This document shows positions 15,705-22,906 of a DNA stretch of 64,000 bases, piece after piece. Location: contig NZ_CP108067.1 in the NCBI RefSeq assembly GCF_036178145.1, forward strand, positions 8,447,001 through 8,511,000, written 5' to 3'. Origin of the DNA: Streptomyces sp. NBC_00273 (GTDB lineage: Bacteria; Actinomycetota; Actinomycetes; Streptomycetales; Streptomycetaceae). Below the pieces are notes generated by a model. It worked only from the letters and a program-made list of their open reading frames with translations, had not been told where the DNA came from and made no database searches. The position numbers were made by a program, and so were the translations under genes. Every line of letters begins with the position of its first letter. The first letter of the stretch is position 1.

Positions 15705-16340
15705 ATGCACGCAGTCCAGGGCCTCCAGGGGTCCCTCTTCGACCAGGGCGACGAGATCCGGCTCGGTCCCCTCGACGGCATGCGGCGGACCGACCTCGGG
15801 GCCGGGGCCTGGGTCGACCACCTGCCCGGCTGGCTGAGCGGCGCCGACGCGCTCTTCGAGCGGCTGGCCGCCGACGTGCCCTGGTGCGCCGAACGGCGCC
15901 AGATGTACGAGCGGGAGGTGGAGGTGCCCCGGCTGCTCGCCTTCTATGCCGCGGACGAGCCCCTGCCCCACCCCTCGCTCACGGAGGCCCGCGAGGTGCT
16001 GACCGGCCACTACGCCGCCGAACTCGGCGAGCCCTTCACCACCGCGGGCCTGTGCCTGTACCGCGACGGCCGTGACAGCGTCGCCTGGCACGGCGACCGG
16101 ACCGGCCGCTCCCGGGTCGAGGACACGATGGTGGCCATCGTCTCCGTCGGTGACCCGCGCGATCTCGCCTTCCGCCCCCGCGACGGCGGTGCCACCCTGC
16201 TGAGGCTGCCCCTGGGGCACGGCGACCTCGTGGTCATGGGCGGCTCCTGTCAGCGGACCATGGAGCACGCCGTACCCAAGTCGGCGCGGGCCGTCGGTCC
16301 CCGCATCAGCATCCAGTTCCGTCCCCACGGCGTCCGCTGA
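15705..16340 (+). CDS. alkB: AlkB-like alpha-ketoglutarate-dependent dioxygenase
   Basis: The 211-aa enzyme has the Fe(II) triad H129-x-D131 (AWHGDR) and H188 (MEHAVPK), and the 2-oxoglutarate-binding Arg pair in GPRISIQFR. These are the marks of AlkB, which removes alkyl lesions from DNA or RNA bases. Length is typical. It starts with ATG 38 bp after the MFS gene stop and may share its transcript. No Ada partner gene is nearby. Confidence 0.9.
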   Translation: MHAVQGLQGSLFDQGDEIRLGPLDGMRRTDLGAGAWVDHLPGWLSGADALFERLAADVPWCAERRQMYEREVEVPRLLAFYAADEPLPHPSLTEAREVLTGHYAAELGEPFTTAGLCLYRDGRDSVAWHGDRTGRSRVEDTMVAIVSVGDPRDLAFRPRDGGATLLRLPLGHGDLVVMGGSCQRTMEHAVPKSARAVGPRISIQFRPHGVR

Positions 16341-16424
16341 ACCCAGGCTGACCTGCCGCTTCCCGCCCGCCGCCGGGCGGGGGAGCGGTTGCGGCCCGAT
16401 CGGGGGGCGGCCAGGCTGGAGCGC

Positions 16425-16796
16425 ATGGACCTGGGCGCATTCTCCGTGAGTCTCACCGTCCGCGACCTCGACGCCTCCAGGGCGTTCTACGAGAACCTCG
16501 GATTCGCCGCCTTCGGCGGGGATCCCGGGCAGGGCTGGCTGATCCTCAAGAACGGCGACGTCGTGATCGGGCTGTTCGTGGGCATGTTCGAGAAGAACAT
16601 GCTGACCTTCAACCCGGGCTGGGACGGCAGCGCACGTGCGCTCGAGTCGTTCACCGACGTCCGGGAGGTGCAGCGGCGGCTGAAGGCGCAGGGCGTGGAG
16701 TTCCTGACCGAGGTCGACGAGTCGGGCTCGGGCCCCGGCAGCTTCCTCGTGGTCGACCCGGACGGCAATCCGGTCCTCTTCGACCAGCACGTCTGA
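16425..16796 (+). CDS. VOC-family (glyoxalase/bleomycin-resistance-like) protein
   Basis: A 123-aa beta-alpha-beta-beta-beta protein starting MDLGAFSVSLTVRDLDASRAF. The C-terminal FLVVDPDGNPVLFDQHV is the standard VOC ending. Metal ligands are not obvious, as in many VOC proteins of unknown substrate. The ATG at 16425 fits the domain start. It is 84 bp after alkB and convergent, 9 bp apart, with the YkvA-like gene. Confidence 0.88.
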   Translation: MDLGAFSVSLTVRDLDASRAFYENLGFAAFGGDPGQGWLILKNGDVVIGLFVGMFEKNMLTFNPGWDGSARALESFTDVREVQRRLKAQGVEFLTEVDESGSGPGSFLVVDPDGNPVLFDQHV

Positions 16797-16805
16797 CCGG
16801 ACGGC

Positions 16806-17102
16806 TCAGGCGGCGGCGCCGGGTTCCTTCGTGCTGCGCACGGCCCCGGCCGCCGCGTGCAGCGAGCGCAGCGCCAGCAGCAGGATCCCGATGTCGTCCA
16901 GGTACACGGGGTCCGGGATCAGGTCCAGGGGCGAGACTGTGTAGATCACCGCGGCCCAGAACAGGGCCTTGTCGCGCAGCGGGATCCCCGCGTCGACCAG
17001 CAGCCGCCGGGCCGCGAAGACCCGTACGAGCAGCACGGCAGCGGCGATCGCGAGTCCCACCGCGACGACCGTGCCCAGGGCGAGCCAGACCGTTCCGTCC
17101 AT
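16806..17102 (-). CDS. YkvA/DUF1232 small membrane protein
   Basis: The 98-aa protein has an N-terminal helix (VWLALGTVVAVGLAIAAAVLLV) and the DUF1232 core AAVIYTVSPLDLIPD, followed by YLDDIGILLLAL. Function of this family is unknown. It starts at ATG 17102, 56 bp after the marR stop on the same strand, so the two may be co-transcribed. Confidence 0.85.
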   Translation of the reverse strand: MDGTVWLALGTVVAVGLAIAAAVLLVRVFAARRLLVDAGIPLRDKALFWAAVIYTVSPLDLIPDPVYLDDIGILLLALRSLHAAAGAVRSTKEPGAAA

Positions 17103-17158
17103 GGCGGCCCTATACCCCGATATCGGGCCGGCAATGCCTCGGCGGCGTCCGGGTCCGT

Positions 17159-17623
17159 TCAGGCGTCCCGGCCGCGCAGCCGGCGGCCGACCTCGCCCAG
17201 CCCGTCGGCGAGCGCGTCGAGCTGCTCGGGGGTGAGGACGTCGACGAGGACCTCCCGGACGGTCGCCACGTGCCCGGGGGCGGCCTCCTCCAGCTTGGCG
17301 CTGCCGGCGTCGGTGAGGACGGCGAAGACGCCGCGCACGTCGGAGGGGCAGCTGCGGCGGCGGACCAGGCCGGCCTTCTCCATCTGGGTGACCTGGTAGG
17401 TCAGCCCGCTCTTGGAGTTGATCAAGCCGTTGGCGAGCTCGGTCATCCGCAGTTCGCGCCCGGGCGCCGCGGCGAGCCGTACGAGGATCTCGTACTGGGG
17501 GTGCGAGAGCCCGGCTTCGTCCTTGAGCTGTTGGTCGAGACGGCGGTTCACCAGGGCCGATGCGGCGAGGAAGCCGCTCCAGGCGCGCATCTCGCGGTCG
17601 TCCAGCCATCTCGGTTCAGCCAT
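17159..17623 (-). CDS. MarR-family regulator
   Basis: The 154-aa protein shows the MarR winged helix: LSHPQYEILVRLAAAPGREL, then MTELANGLINSKSGLTYQV and EKAGLVRRRSCPSDVRGVFA. It is divergent from doxX with two inverted AATTT-containing sites between them, so it most likely represses doxX and itself. DoxX/MarR pairs of this kind often respond to quinones or thiol-reactive compounds; there is no conserved Cys at the N-terminus, but C109-like SCPSD is present. Confidence 0.92.
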   Translation of the reverse strand: MAEPRWLDDREMRAWSGFLAASALVNRRLDQQLKDEAGLSHPQYEILVRLAAAPGRELRMTELANGLINSKSGLTYQVTQMEKAGLVRRRSCPSDVRGVFAVLTDAGSAKLEEAAPGHVATVREVLVDVLTPEQLDALADGLGEVGRRLRGRDA

Positions 17624-17640
17624 GGCCCCAGACTACACGG

Positions 17641-17699
17641 GTTGTTCCAATTTGAATCAATGGTTAGGGTCGGGGCCTAGCGGTTCGAATTTGAACAAC
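17641..17699. promoter_or_regulatory. Two inverted MarR-type operator sites
   Basis: GTTGTTCCAATTTGAATC (17641-17658) and GTTCGAATTTGAACAAC (17683-17699) are inverted copies of one another, centred on AATTT, in the marR/doxX divergent promoter. Centres lie about 40 bp apart. AT-rich palindromes in this position fit MarR binding. Confidence 0.7.
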
Positions 17700-17745
17700 T
17701 CTTCCCTGCCTCCCCACCGGGCCGCCCGACCGGAAGGACCCCCCG

Positions 17746-18309
17746 ATGACCAGCCCCTCCGTCACCGCGACGAAGCCGCAGGCCGCCGCGCCGGCCGTAC
17801 GCCCCCAGACCGCCGCCCTCTCCACCCCGGGCCACGACACCGGCCTGCTCCTCCTGCGCCTGGTCCTCGGCCTGACCATGGCGGCGCACGGCTCGCAGAA
17901 GCTCTTCGGCTGGTTCGGGGGCGGCGGCATCAGCGGCACCGGCCAGTTCTTCACCGCCAGCGGCTACCCCGCGGGTGACGCCATGGCGGTCCTCGCCGGC
18001 CTCACCGAGACCCTCGGCGGGCTCGGTCTCGTCCTCGGGCTGCTCACGCCGCTCGCCGGGGCCGCCGTCGTCGGCACCCTCATCAACGCGATCGCCGTCC
18101 ACGGCGCCGGCGCCTTCTTCGCCCCGGAGGGCATCGAGTACGAGCTGCTGCTGACCGCGGGCGCCGCGACCCTCGCCCTCACCGGCCCCGGACGGTACGC
18201 CGTCGACCGCTTCCTGCCCGTCCTGCGCAGCCACCGCCTCGCGCACGGTGCCCTCGCCGTCGCCCTCGGCGTGGTCCTCGCCGTGGTACTGCTCCTCGTA
18301 CGCGACTAG
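17746..18309 (+). CDS. DoxX-family membrane protein
   Basis: The 187-aa protein has four helices with the DoxX core LLLRLVLGLTMAAHGSQKLFGWFGG and PLAGAAVVGTLINAIAVHGAG. DoxX proteins are membrane redox-related proteins; some associate with superoxide dismutase and thiosulfate handling. The first 30 residues are an Ala/Pro-rich cytosolic leader. It is divergent from its likely MarR repressor and is followed by a long perfect hairpin. Confidence 0.9.
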   Translation: MTSPSVTATKPQAAAPAVRPQTAALSTPGHDTGLLLLRLVLGLTMAAHGSQKLFGWFGGGGISGTGQFFTASGYPAGDAMAVLAGLTETLGGLGLVLGLLTPLAGAAVVGTLINAIAVHGAGAFFAPEGIEYELLLTAGAATLALTGPGRYAVDRFLPVLRSHRLAHGALAVALGVVLAVVLLLVRD

Positions 18310-18323
18310 CGCAACCGCTGACC

Positions 18324-18366
18324 GGTGGACGCCGGGTGGGCCGCTGCGGCCCACCCGGCGTCCACC
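18324..18366. terminator. Perfect long hairpin after doxX
   Basis: A 20-bp perfect stem, GGTGGACGCCGGGTGGGCCG paired with its complement, surrounds a short CTG-type loop. It begins 15 bp after the doxX stop. There is no T-tract; position argues for termination. Confidence 0.8.
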
Positions 18367-18476
18367 GATTGCGACCGGCCATGCGGATTTGCGCCAACTC
18401 TCTTTGACTCCGGGCGACTTGCTGCCGTGCTCACCTATGTTCTACGGGGCACATCAGTTCGCCCCAGGAGGTCAGA

Positions 18477-21032
18477 TTGCAGTCCAGGCGCTTCCTCGCC
18501 TTTCACCGCGCGATACGCCGTTCCCACCTGCTCATCGCTCTCGGCCTCGGCTCCCTGCTGATCGGCCTGACCCCGTGGTTCGTGGTCACGAGCACGGCGG
18601 CGGCAGGCCGCGCACCGGCGCCCCGTCCGGCGCCCGTGCCCTTCGACCAGCAGACGGCGAAACAATCGCCGCACCATGGCATCGTCCCCGCGAACGCGAT
18701 GGAGCCGACGGCTCCTATCCTCGACCGGGCCGGATGGACGGCCACCGCGAGCGACGAGGAGACCGCCGCCGAGAACGGCCGCGCGTCCAACGTCCTCGAC
18801 GGGAACACCGCCACCATCTGGCACAGCAAGTACGCCCCCACCCCCACCCCGCTGCCGCACGTCATCACCGTCGACATGCACCGCACCCAGGTCGTCTCCG
18901 CCCTGATCTACCGTCCCCGCACCGACGGGCCCAACGGGCGCATCGGTGAGTACAGCATCAGCCTCAGCCCCGACGGGCTGAGCTGGGCGACCCCGGTCGC
19001 CACCGGCACGCTCGCGGACGACGTCAGCCCCAAGACCCTCGGATTCGCCCCGCAGGGCGCCCGGTTCGTCCGGCTGACCGCGCTCAGCGAGGCGGGCGCC
19101 CGCGGAGCGTGGTCCTCCGCCGCCGAGATCGACCTGCTGGGCGACCCCGGCACCCCGGCGGCCACCGTCGACCTGTCCCGCACCGGATGGACGGCCACGG
19201 CGAGCGACGAGGAGACCGGCGCCGAGAACGGCCGCGCGTCCAACGTGCTGGACGGCAAGGACGGCACCATCTGGCACAGCAAGTACGCCCCCACCCCCAC
19301 GCCGCTGCCGCACAGCATCACCATCGACATGCACCGCACCGAGGCCGTCTCCGCCCTCGTCTACCACCCCCGCTCCACCGGGCCCAACGGGCGCGCGGGT
19401 GCGTACACCATCGCCACCAGCGCCGACGGCGTCACCTTCGGCACACCGGTGGCCGCGGGCACCTGGCGGGACGACGACACCGTCAAGACCGCCACCTTCA
19501 CCCGCACCGCATCCGCCCGCTTCGTCCGGCTGACCGTGACCAGCGAGGCCGGCGGTCGCGGACCGTGGACCTCCGCCGGTGAGATCCGCCTGAGCGGTCC
19601 GGCCAGCCCGGGCGTCCACGGATCCTGGGGCCGGATCACCGGCTTCCCGCTGGTGCCGGTGGCCACCGCCGCCCTGCCCGGCGACAAGCTGCTGGCCTGG
19701 TCCGCGTACGCCGTCGACCGCTTCGGCGGCAGCAACGGCTACACGCAGACCGCGATCCTGGACCTGAAGACGGGCAAGGTCACCCAGCGCCGCATCGACA
19801 ACACCGGACACGACATGTTCTGTCCCGGCATCGCCATGCTCGCCGACGGCCGGGTGCTGGTCACCGGCGGCAGCAACGCGGAGAAGGCGAGCATCTACGA
19901 CCCGGCCACCGACAGTTGGTCCGCCACCACGAGCATGAACATAGCCCGCGGCTACCAGGCCATGACCCTGCTCTCCACCGGCGAGGCCTTCGTCCTCGGC
20001 GGGTCCTGGAGCGGACCCACGGGCACCGACAAGGCCGGTGAGGTCTGGTCCCCGGACACCCGCACCTGGCGCAGCCTGCCCGGCGTCCCCGCCGCCCCGG
20101 CGCTCACGGCGGACCCGGCCGGACCCTACCGCGCCGACAACCACATGTGGCTGCACGCCACTTCGGGCGGCAAGGTGCTGCAACTGGGCCCGAGCAAGCA
20201 GATGAACTGGATCTCCACCAGCGGGCAGGGCGGCATCACCTCCGCCGGCACCCGGGCCGACAGTGCGGACGCCATGACCGGCAACGCCGTCGCCTACGAC
20301 ATCGGCAAACTGCTCACCCTGGGCGGTTCGCCCGCCTACCAGGACACCCCGGCCACCCAGCGCGCCTACACCGTGGGCATCTCGGGCAGCCAGGTCCAGG
20401 CCGCCCGCACGGGCGACATGGATCACGCCCGCGCCTTCAGCAACAGCGTGGTACTGCCCGACGGCAAGGTGGCCGTTTTCGGCGGTCAGGCCTATCCGGT
20501 GCCGTTCAGCGACGCCACCTCCGTCCTGACCCCCGAACTGTGGGACCCGGCGACCGGCGCCTTCACTCCGCTCGCCACCATGGCCGTTCCGCGCAACTAC
20601 CACAGCGTGGCCAACCTGCTGCCCGACGGACGGATCTTCTCCGGCGGCGGCGGCCTGTGCGGCGACTGCGCGACCAACCACGCCGACGGGGCGATCTTCA
20701 CCCCGCCGTACCTGCTCAACGCGGACGGCTCGCCGAAGCCGCGTCCCGTCATCACCGGGGGCGTGCCCCCCAGGGCGGCCCCCGGCGCCTCGCTCACGGT
20801 GAACACCCAGGGCTCGGTGGCGTCCTTCGTCCTGATGCGGGCCGCCGCCGCGACCCACTCCACCGACAACGACCAGCGCCGGGTTCCCGTGGTGTCCACC
20901 GCTGCGGGAGGCGGTACGTACACCGTGTCCGTACCCGCCGACACCGGTGTGGTCCTGCCGGGGACCTACATGCTCTTCGCCCTCGACGCCCAGGGCGTAC
21001 CGAGCATCGGTCAGTTCGTCACGATCTCCTGA
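18477..21032 (+). CDS. Galactose-oxidase-like copper radical oxidase with two discoidin domains
   Basis: The 851-aa protein starts at TTG (AGGAGG 5 nt upstream). An N-terminal hydrophobic segment (LLIALGLGSLLIGLTPWFVV) is a signal peptide or anchor. Two F5/8 type C modules follow (about 85-225 and 235-375), then a kelch propeller and DUF1929 domain. The copper/radical residues are all present: C449 (HDMFCPG), Y493 (ARGYQAM), stacking W511 (GGSWSG), Y708-H709 (PRNYHSV) and H794 (ATHSTDN). These match the Cys-Tyr cofactor of galactose oxidase. It probably oxidises sugars or other alcohols outside the cell; Streptomyces GlxA is a relative that lacks this discoidin pair. Confidence 0.9.
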   Translation: MQSRRFLAFHRAIRRSHLLIALGLGSLLIGLTPWFVVTSTAAAGRAPAPRPAPVPFDQQTAKQSPHHGIVPANAMEPTAPILDRAGWTATASDEETAAENGRASNVLDGNTATIWHSKYAPTPTPLPHVITVDMHRTQVVSALIYRPRTDGPNGRIGEYSISLSPDGLSWATPVATGTLADDVSPKTLGFAPQGARFVRLTALSEAGARGAWSSAAEIDLLGDPGTPAATVDLSRTGWTATASDEETGAENGRASNVLDGKDGTIWHSKYAPTPTPLPHSITIDMHRTEAVSALVYHPRSTGPNGRAGAYTIATSADGVTFGTPVAAGTWRDDDTVKTATFTRTASARFVRLTVTSEAGGRGPWTSAGEIRLSGPASPGVHGSWGRITGFPLVPVATAALPGDKLLAWSAYAVDRFGGSNGYTQTAILDLKTGKVTQRRIDNTGHDMFCPGIAMLADGRVLVTGGSNAEKASIYDPATDSWSATTSMNIARGYQAMTLLSTGEAFVLGGSWSGPTGTDKAGEVWSPDTRTWRSLPGVPAAPALTADPAGPYRADNHMWLHATSGGKVLQLGPSKQMNWISTSGQGGITSAGTRADSADAMTGNAVAYDIGKLLTLGGSPAYQDTPATQRAYTVGISGSQVQAARTGDMDHARAFSNSVVLPDGKVAVFGGQAYPVPFSDATSVLTPELWDPATGAFTPLATMAVPRNYHSVANLLPDGRIFSGGGGLCGDCATNHADGAIFTPPYLLNADGSPKPRPVITGGVPPRAAPGASLTVNTQGSVASFVLMRAAAATHSTDNDQRRVPVVSTAAGGGTYTVSVPADTGVVLPGTYMLFALDAQGVPSIGQFVTIS
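18720..19340 (+). repeat. Internal tandem duplication encoding two discoidin modules
   Basis: The first module (from about 18724) and the second (from about 19180) share long identical stretches, including ENGRASNVLDG and IWHSKYAPTPTPLPH. The unit is about 456 bp. High DNA identity implies recent duplication or gene conversion. Confidence 0.85.
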
Positions 21033-21108
21033 TACCGACCCCGACCCCATGAGCGATGTCCGGGGCCTGAGCTGATTGGCCCCGGACATTCAGGGGAATA
21101 GCGCACAA

Positions 21109-22893
21109 ATGACACAACCCATCGAAGACTACGCACTCATCGGCGACCTGATGACCAGCGCACTGGTCGGCCGCGACGGGTCCATCGACTGGCTGTGCCT
21201 GCCGCGCTTCGACTCGGCGGCCTGCTTCGCCAAGCTCCTCGGCGAGGAGGAGAACGGCCACTGGCGCATCGCGCCCCTCGACGCCGCCATCGGCGAGCCC
21301 TGCACCCGCCGCGCCTACGTCGACGGCTCGCTGATCCTGGAATCGTACTGGGAGACCGAAACGGGGACCGTCAAGGTCACCGACTTCATGCCCCAGCGCG
21401 AGGTCGCCCCGGACGTCATCCGCATCGTCGAGGGCATCAGCGGAACGGTCAGGATGCGCAGCACCCTGCGCCTGCGCTTCGACTACGGCCACGTCGTGCC
21501 CTGGGTGCGCCGCAGCGACGGCGACCGGGTCGCCATCGCCGGGCCCGACTCCGCCTGGTTCCGCAGCGAACCCCCGGTCCGTACCTGGGGCGAGGCGAAC
21601 AGCACCTGCTCCCAGTTCCCGGTCACCGCCGGCCGGCGCGTCGCCTTCGTACTGACCTGGCACCCCTCGCACCGGCCGCGCCCCGAGCCCTGCGACCCCT
21701 TCGAGGCACTGGAGCAAAGCCGCGCCGACTGGCGGGAATGGGCCTCGCAATGCCGCTACGAGGGCCCCTACCAGGAGGCGGTCACCCGCTCCCTGATCAC
21801 CCTCAAGGCCCTCACCTACGCCCCGACCGGCGGCATCGCCGCCGCGGCCACCACCTCCCTCCCCGAGGAACTCGGCGGCGTCCGCAACTGGGACTACCGC
21901 TACTGCTGGCTCCGGGACTCCACCCTCACCCTCGGCTCGCTCCTGTCCACCGGCTTCCTCGACGAAGCCCGCGCCTGGCGCGAGTGGCTGCTGCGCGCGG
22001 TCGCGGGCGACCCCGCCGACCTCCAGATCATGTACGGGATCGCCGGCGAGCGGCGGATCCCCGAGAGCGAACTGCCCTGGCTGCGCGGCTACGCCTCCTC
22101 CGCCCCGGTCCGCGTCGGGAACGCCGCCGTCGACCAGCTCCAGCTGGACGTGTACGGGGAGGTCATCGACTCCCTCTACCTGGCCCGGTCCGCCGGACTG
22201 CCCTCCGAACGCCACGCCTGGCGGATCCAGCTCGCGCTGCTCGACTTCCTCGAACGCAACTGGCACCGGCCCGACGAGGGCCTGTGGGAGGTCCGCGGAC
22301 CCCGCCGCCACTTCGTGCACTCCAAGGTGATGGCGTGGGTCGCCGCCGACCGCGCCGTACGCACCCTGGAGAGCGACCCCTCCCTGGACGGGGACGTGGA
22401 ACGCTGGCGGGCCATGCGCGACGAGGTGCACCGCGACGTGTGCGCCAAGGGCTACGACCCCGAACGGGGCACCTTCACCCAGTACTACGGCTCCGCCGAG
22501 CTGGACGCGGCGACCCTGCTCATCCCCAGGGTCGGATTCCTGCCGCCCGACGACCCGCGGGTCATCGGCACGGTCGACGCGGTGCGCGCCGAACTCGGCA
22601 GCAGCGGACTGGTCCGCCGCTACAGCACCGCCGACACCACCGTCGACGGGCTGCCCGGGGACGAAGGGGCCTTCCTGGCCTGCTCGTTCTGGTTGACCGA
22701 CGCCCTGCACATGACGGGCCGGCGGGAAGAGGCCCGCGCCCTGTTCGAGCGGCTGCTGTCCGTACGCAACGACGTGGGCCTGCTCGCGGAGGAGTACGAC
22801 CCCCTGGCCGGACGCCAACTCGGCAACTTCCCGCAGGCGTTCAGCCACGTCGGCCTGGTGAACACCGCGCTCACCCTGGCGAGCCCGGACTGA
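21109..22893 (+). CDS. GH15-family glycoside hydrolase (glucoamylase/trehalase-like)
   Basis: The 594-aa protein begins MTQPIEDYALIGDLMTSALVG and DGSIDWLCLPRFDSAACFA, the usual start of actinobacterial GH15 proteins. The catalytic (alpha/alpha)6 domain has GVRNWDYRYCWLRDS and later EEYDPLAGRQLGNFPQAFSHV, which carries a catalytic Glu. No signal peptide is seen, so it is intracellular. Members hydrolyse alpha-glucans or trehalose. The start at ATG 21109 is preceded by GGGGA. It follows the oxidase gene by 76 bp and is convergent with the phosphatase gene, 13 bp apart. Confidence 0.92.
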   Translation: MTQPIEDYALIGDLMTSALVGRDGSIDWLCLPRFDSAACFAKLLGEEENGHWRIAPLDAAIGEPCTRRAYVDGSLILESYWETETGTVKVTDFMPQREVAPDVIRIVEGISGTVRMRSTLRLRFDYGHVVPWVRRSDGDRVAIAGPDSAWFRSEPPVRTWGEANSTCSQFPVTAGRRVAFVLTWHPSHRPRPEPCDPFEALEQSRADWREWASQCRYEGPYQEAVTRSLITLKALTYAPTGGIAAAATTSLPEELGGVRNWDYRYCWLRDSTLTLGSLLSTGFLDEARAWREWLLRAVAGDPADLQIMYGIAGERRIPESELPWLRGYASSAPVRVGNAAVDQLQLDVYGEVIDSLYLARSAGLPSERHAWRIQLALLDFLERNWHRPDEGLWEVRGPRRHFVHSKVMAWVAADRAVRTLESDPSLDGDVERWRAMRDEVHRDVCAKGYDPERGTFTQYYGSAELDAATLLIPRVGFLPPDDPRVIGTVDAVRAELGSSGLVRRYSTADTTVDGLPGDEGAFLACSFWLTDALHMTGRREEARALFERLLSVRNDVGLLAEEYDPLAGRQLGNFPQAFSHVGLVNTALTLASPD

Positions 22894-22906
22894 ACCGCAC
22901 GACGCC

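Noticed and set aside
18435..21089. Minus-strand open frame of 884 codons opposite the copper oxidase
   Set aside because: No motifs, Gly/Arg-rich composition, fully shadows a gene with complete catalytic residues.
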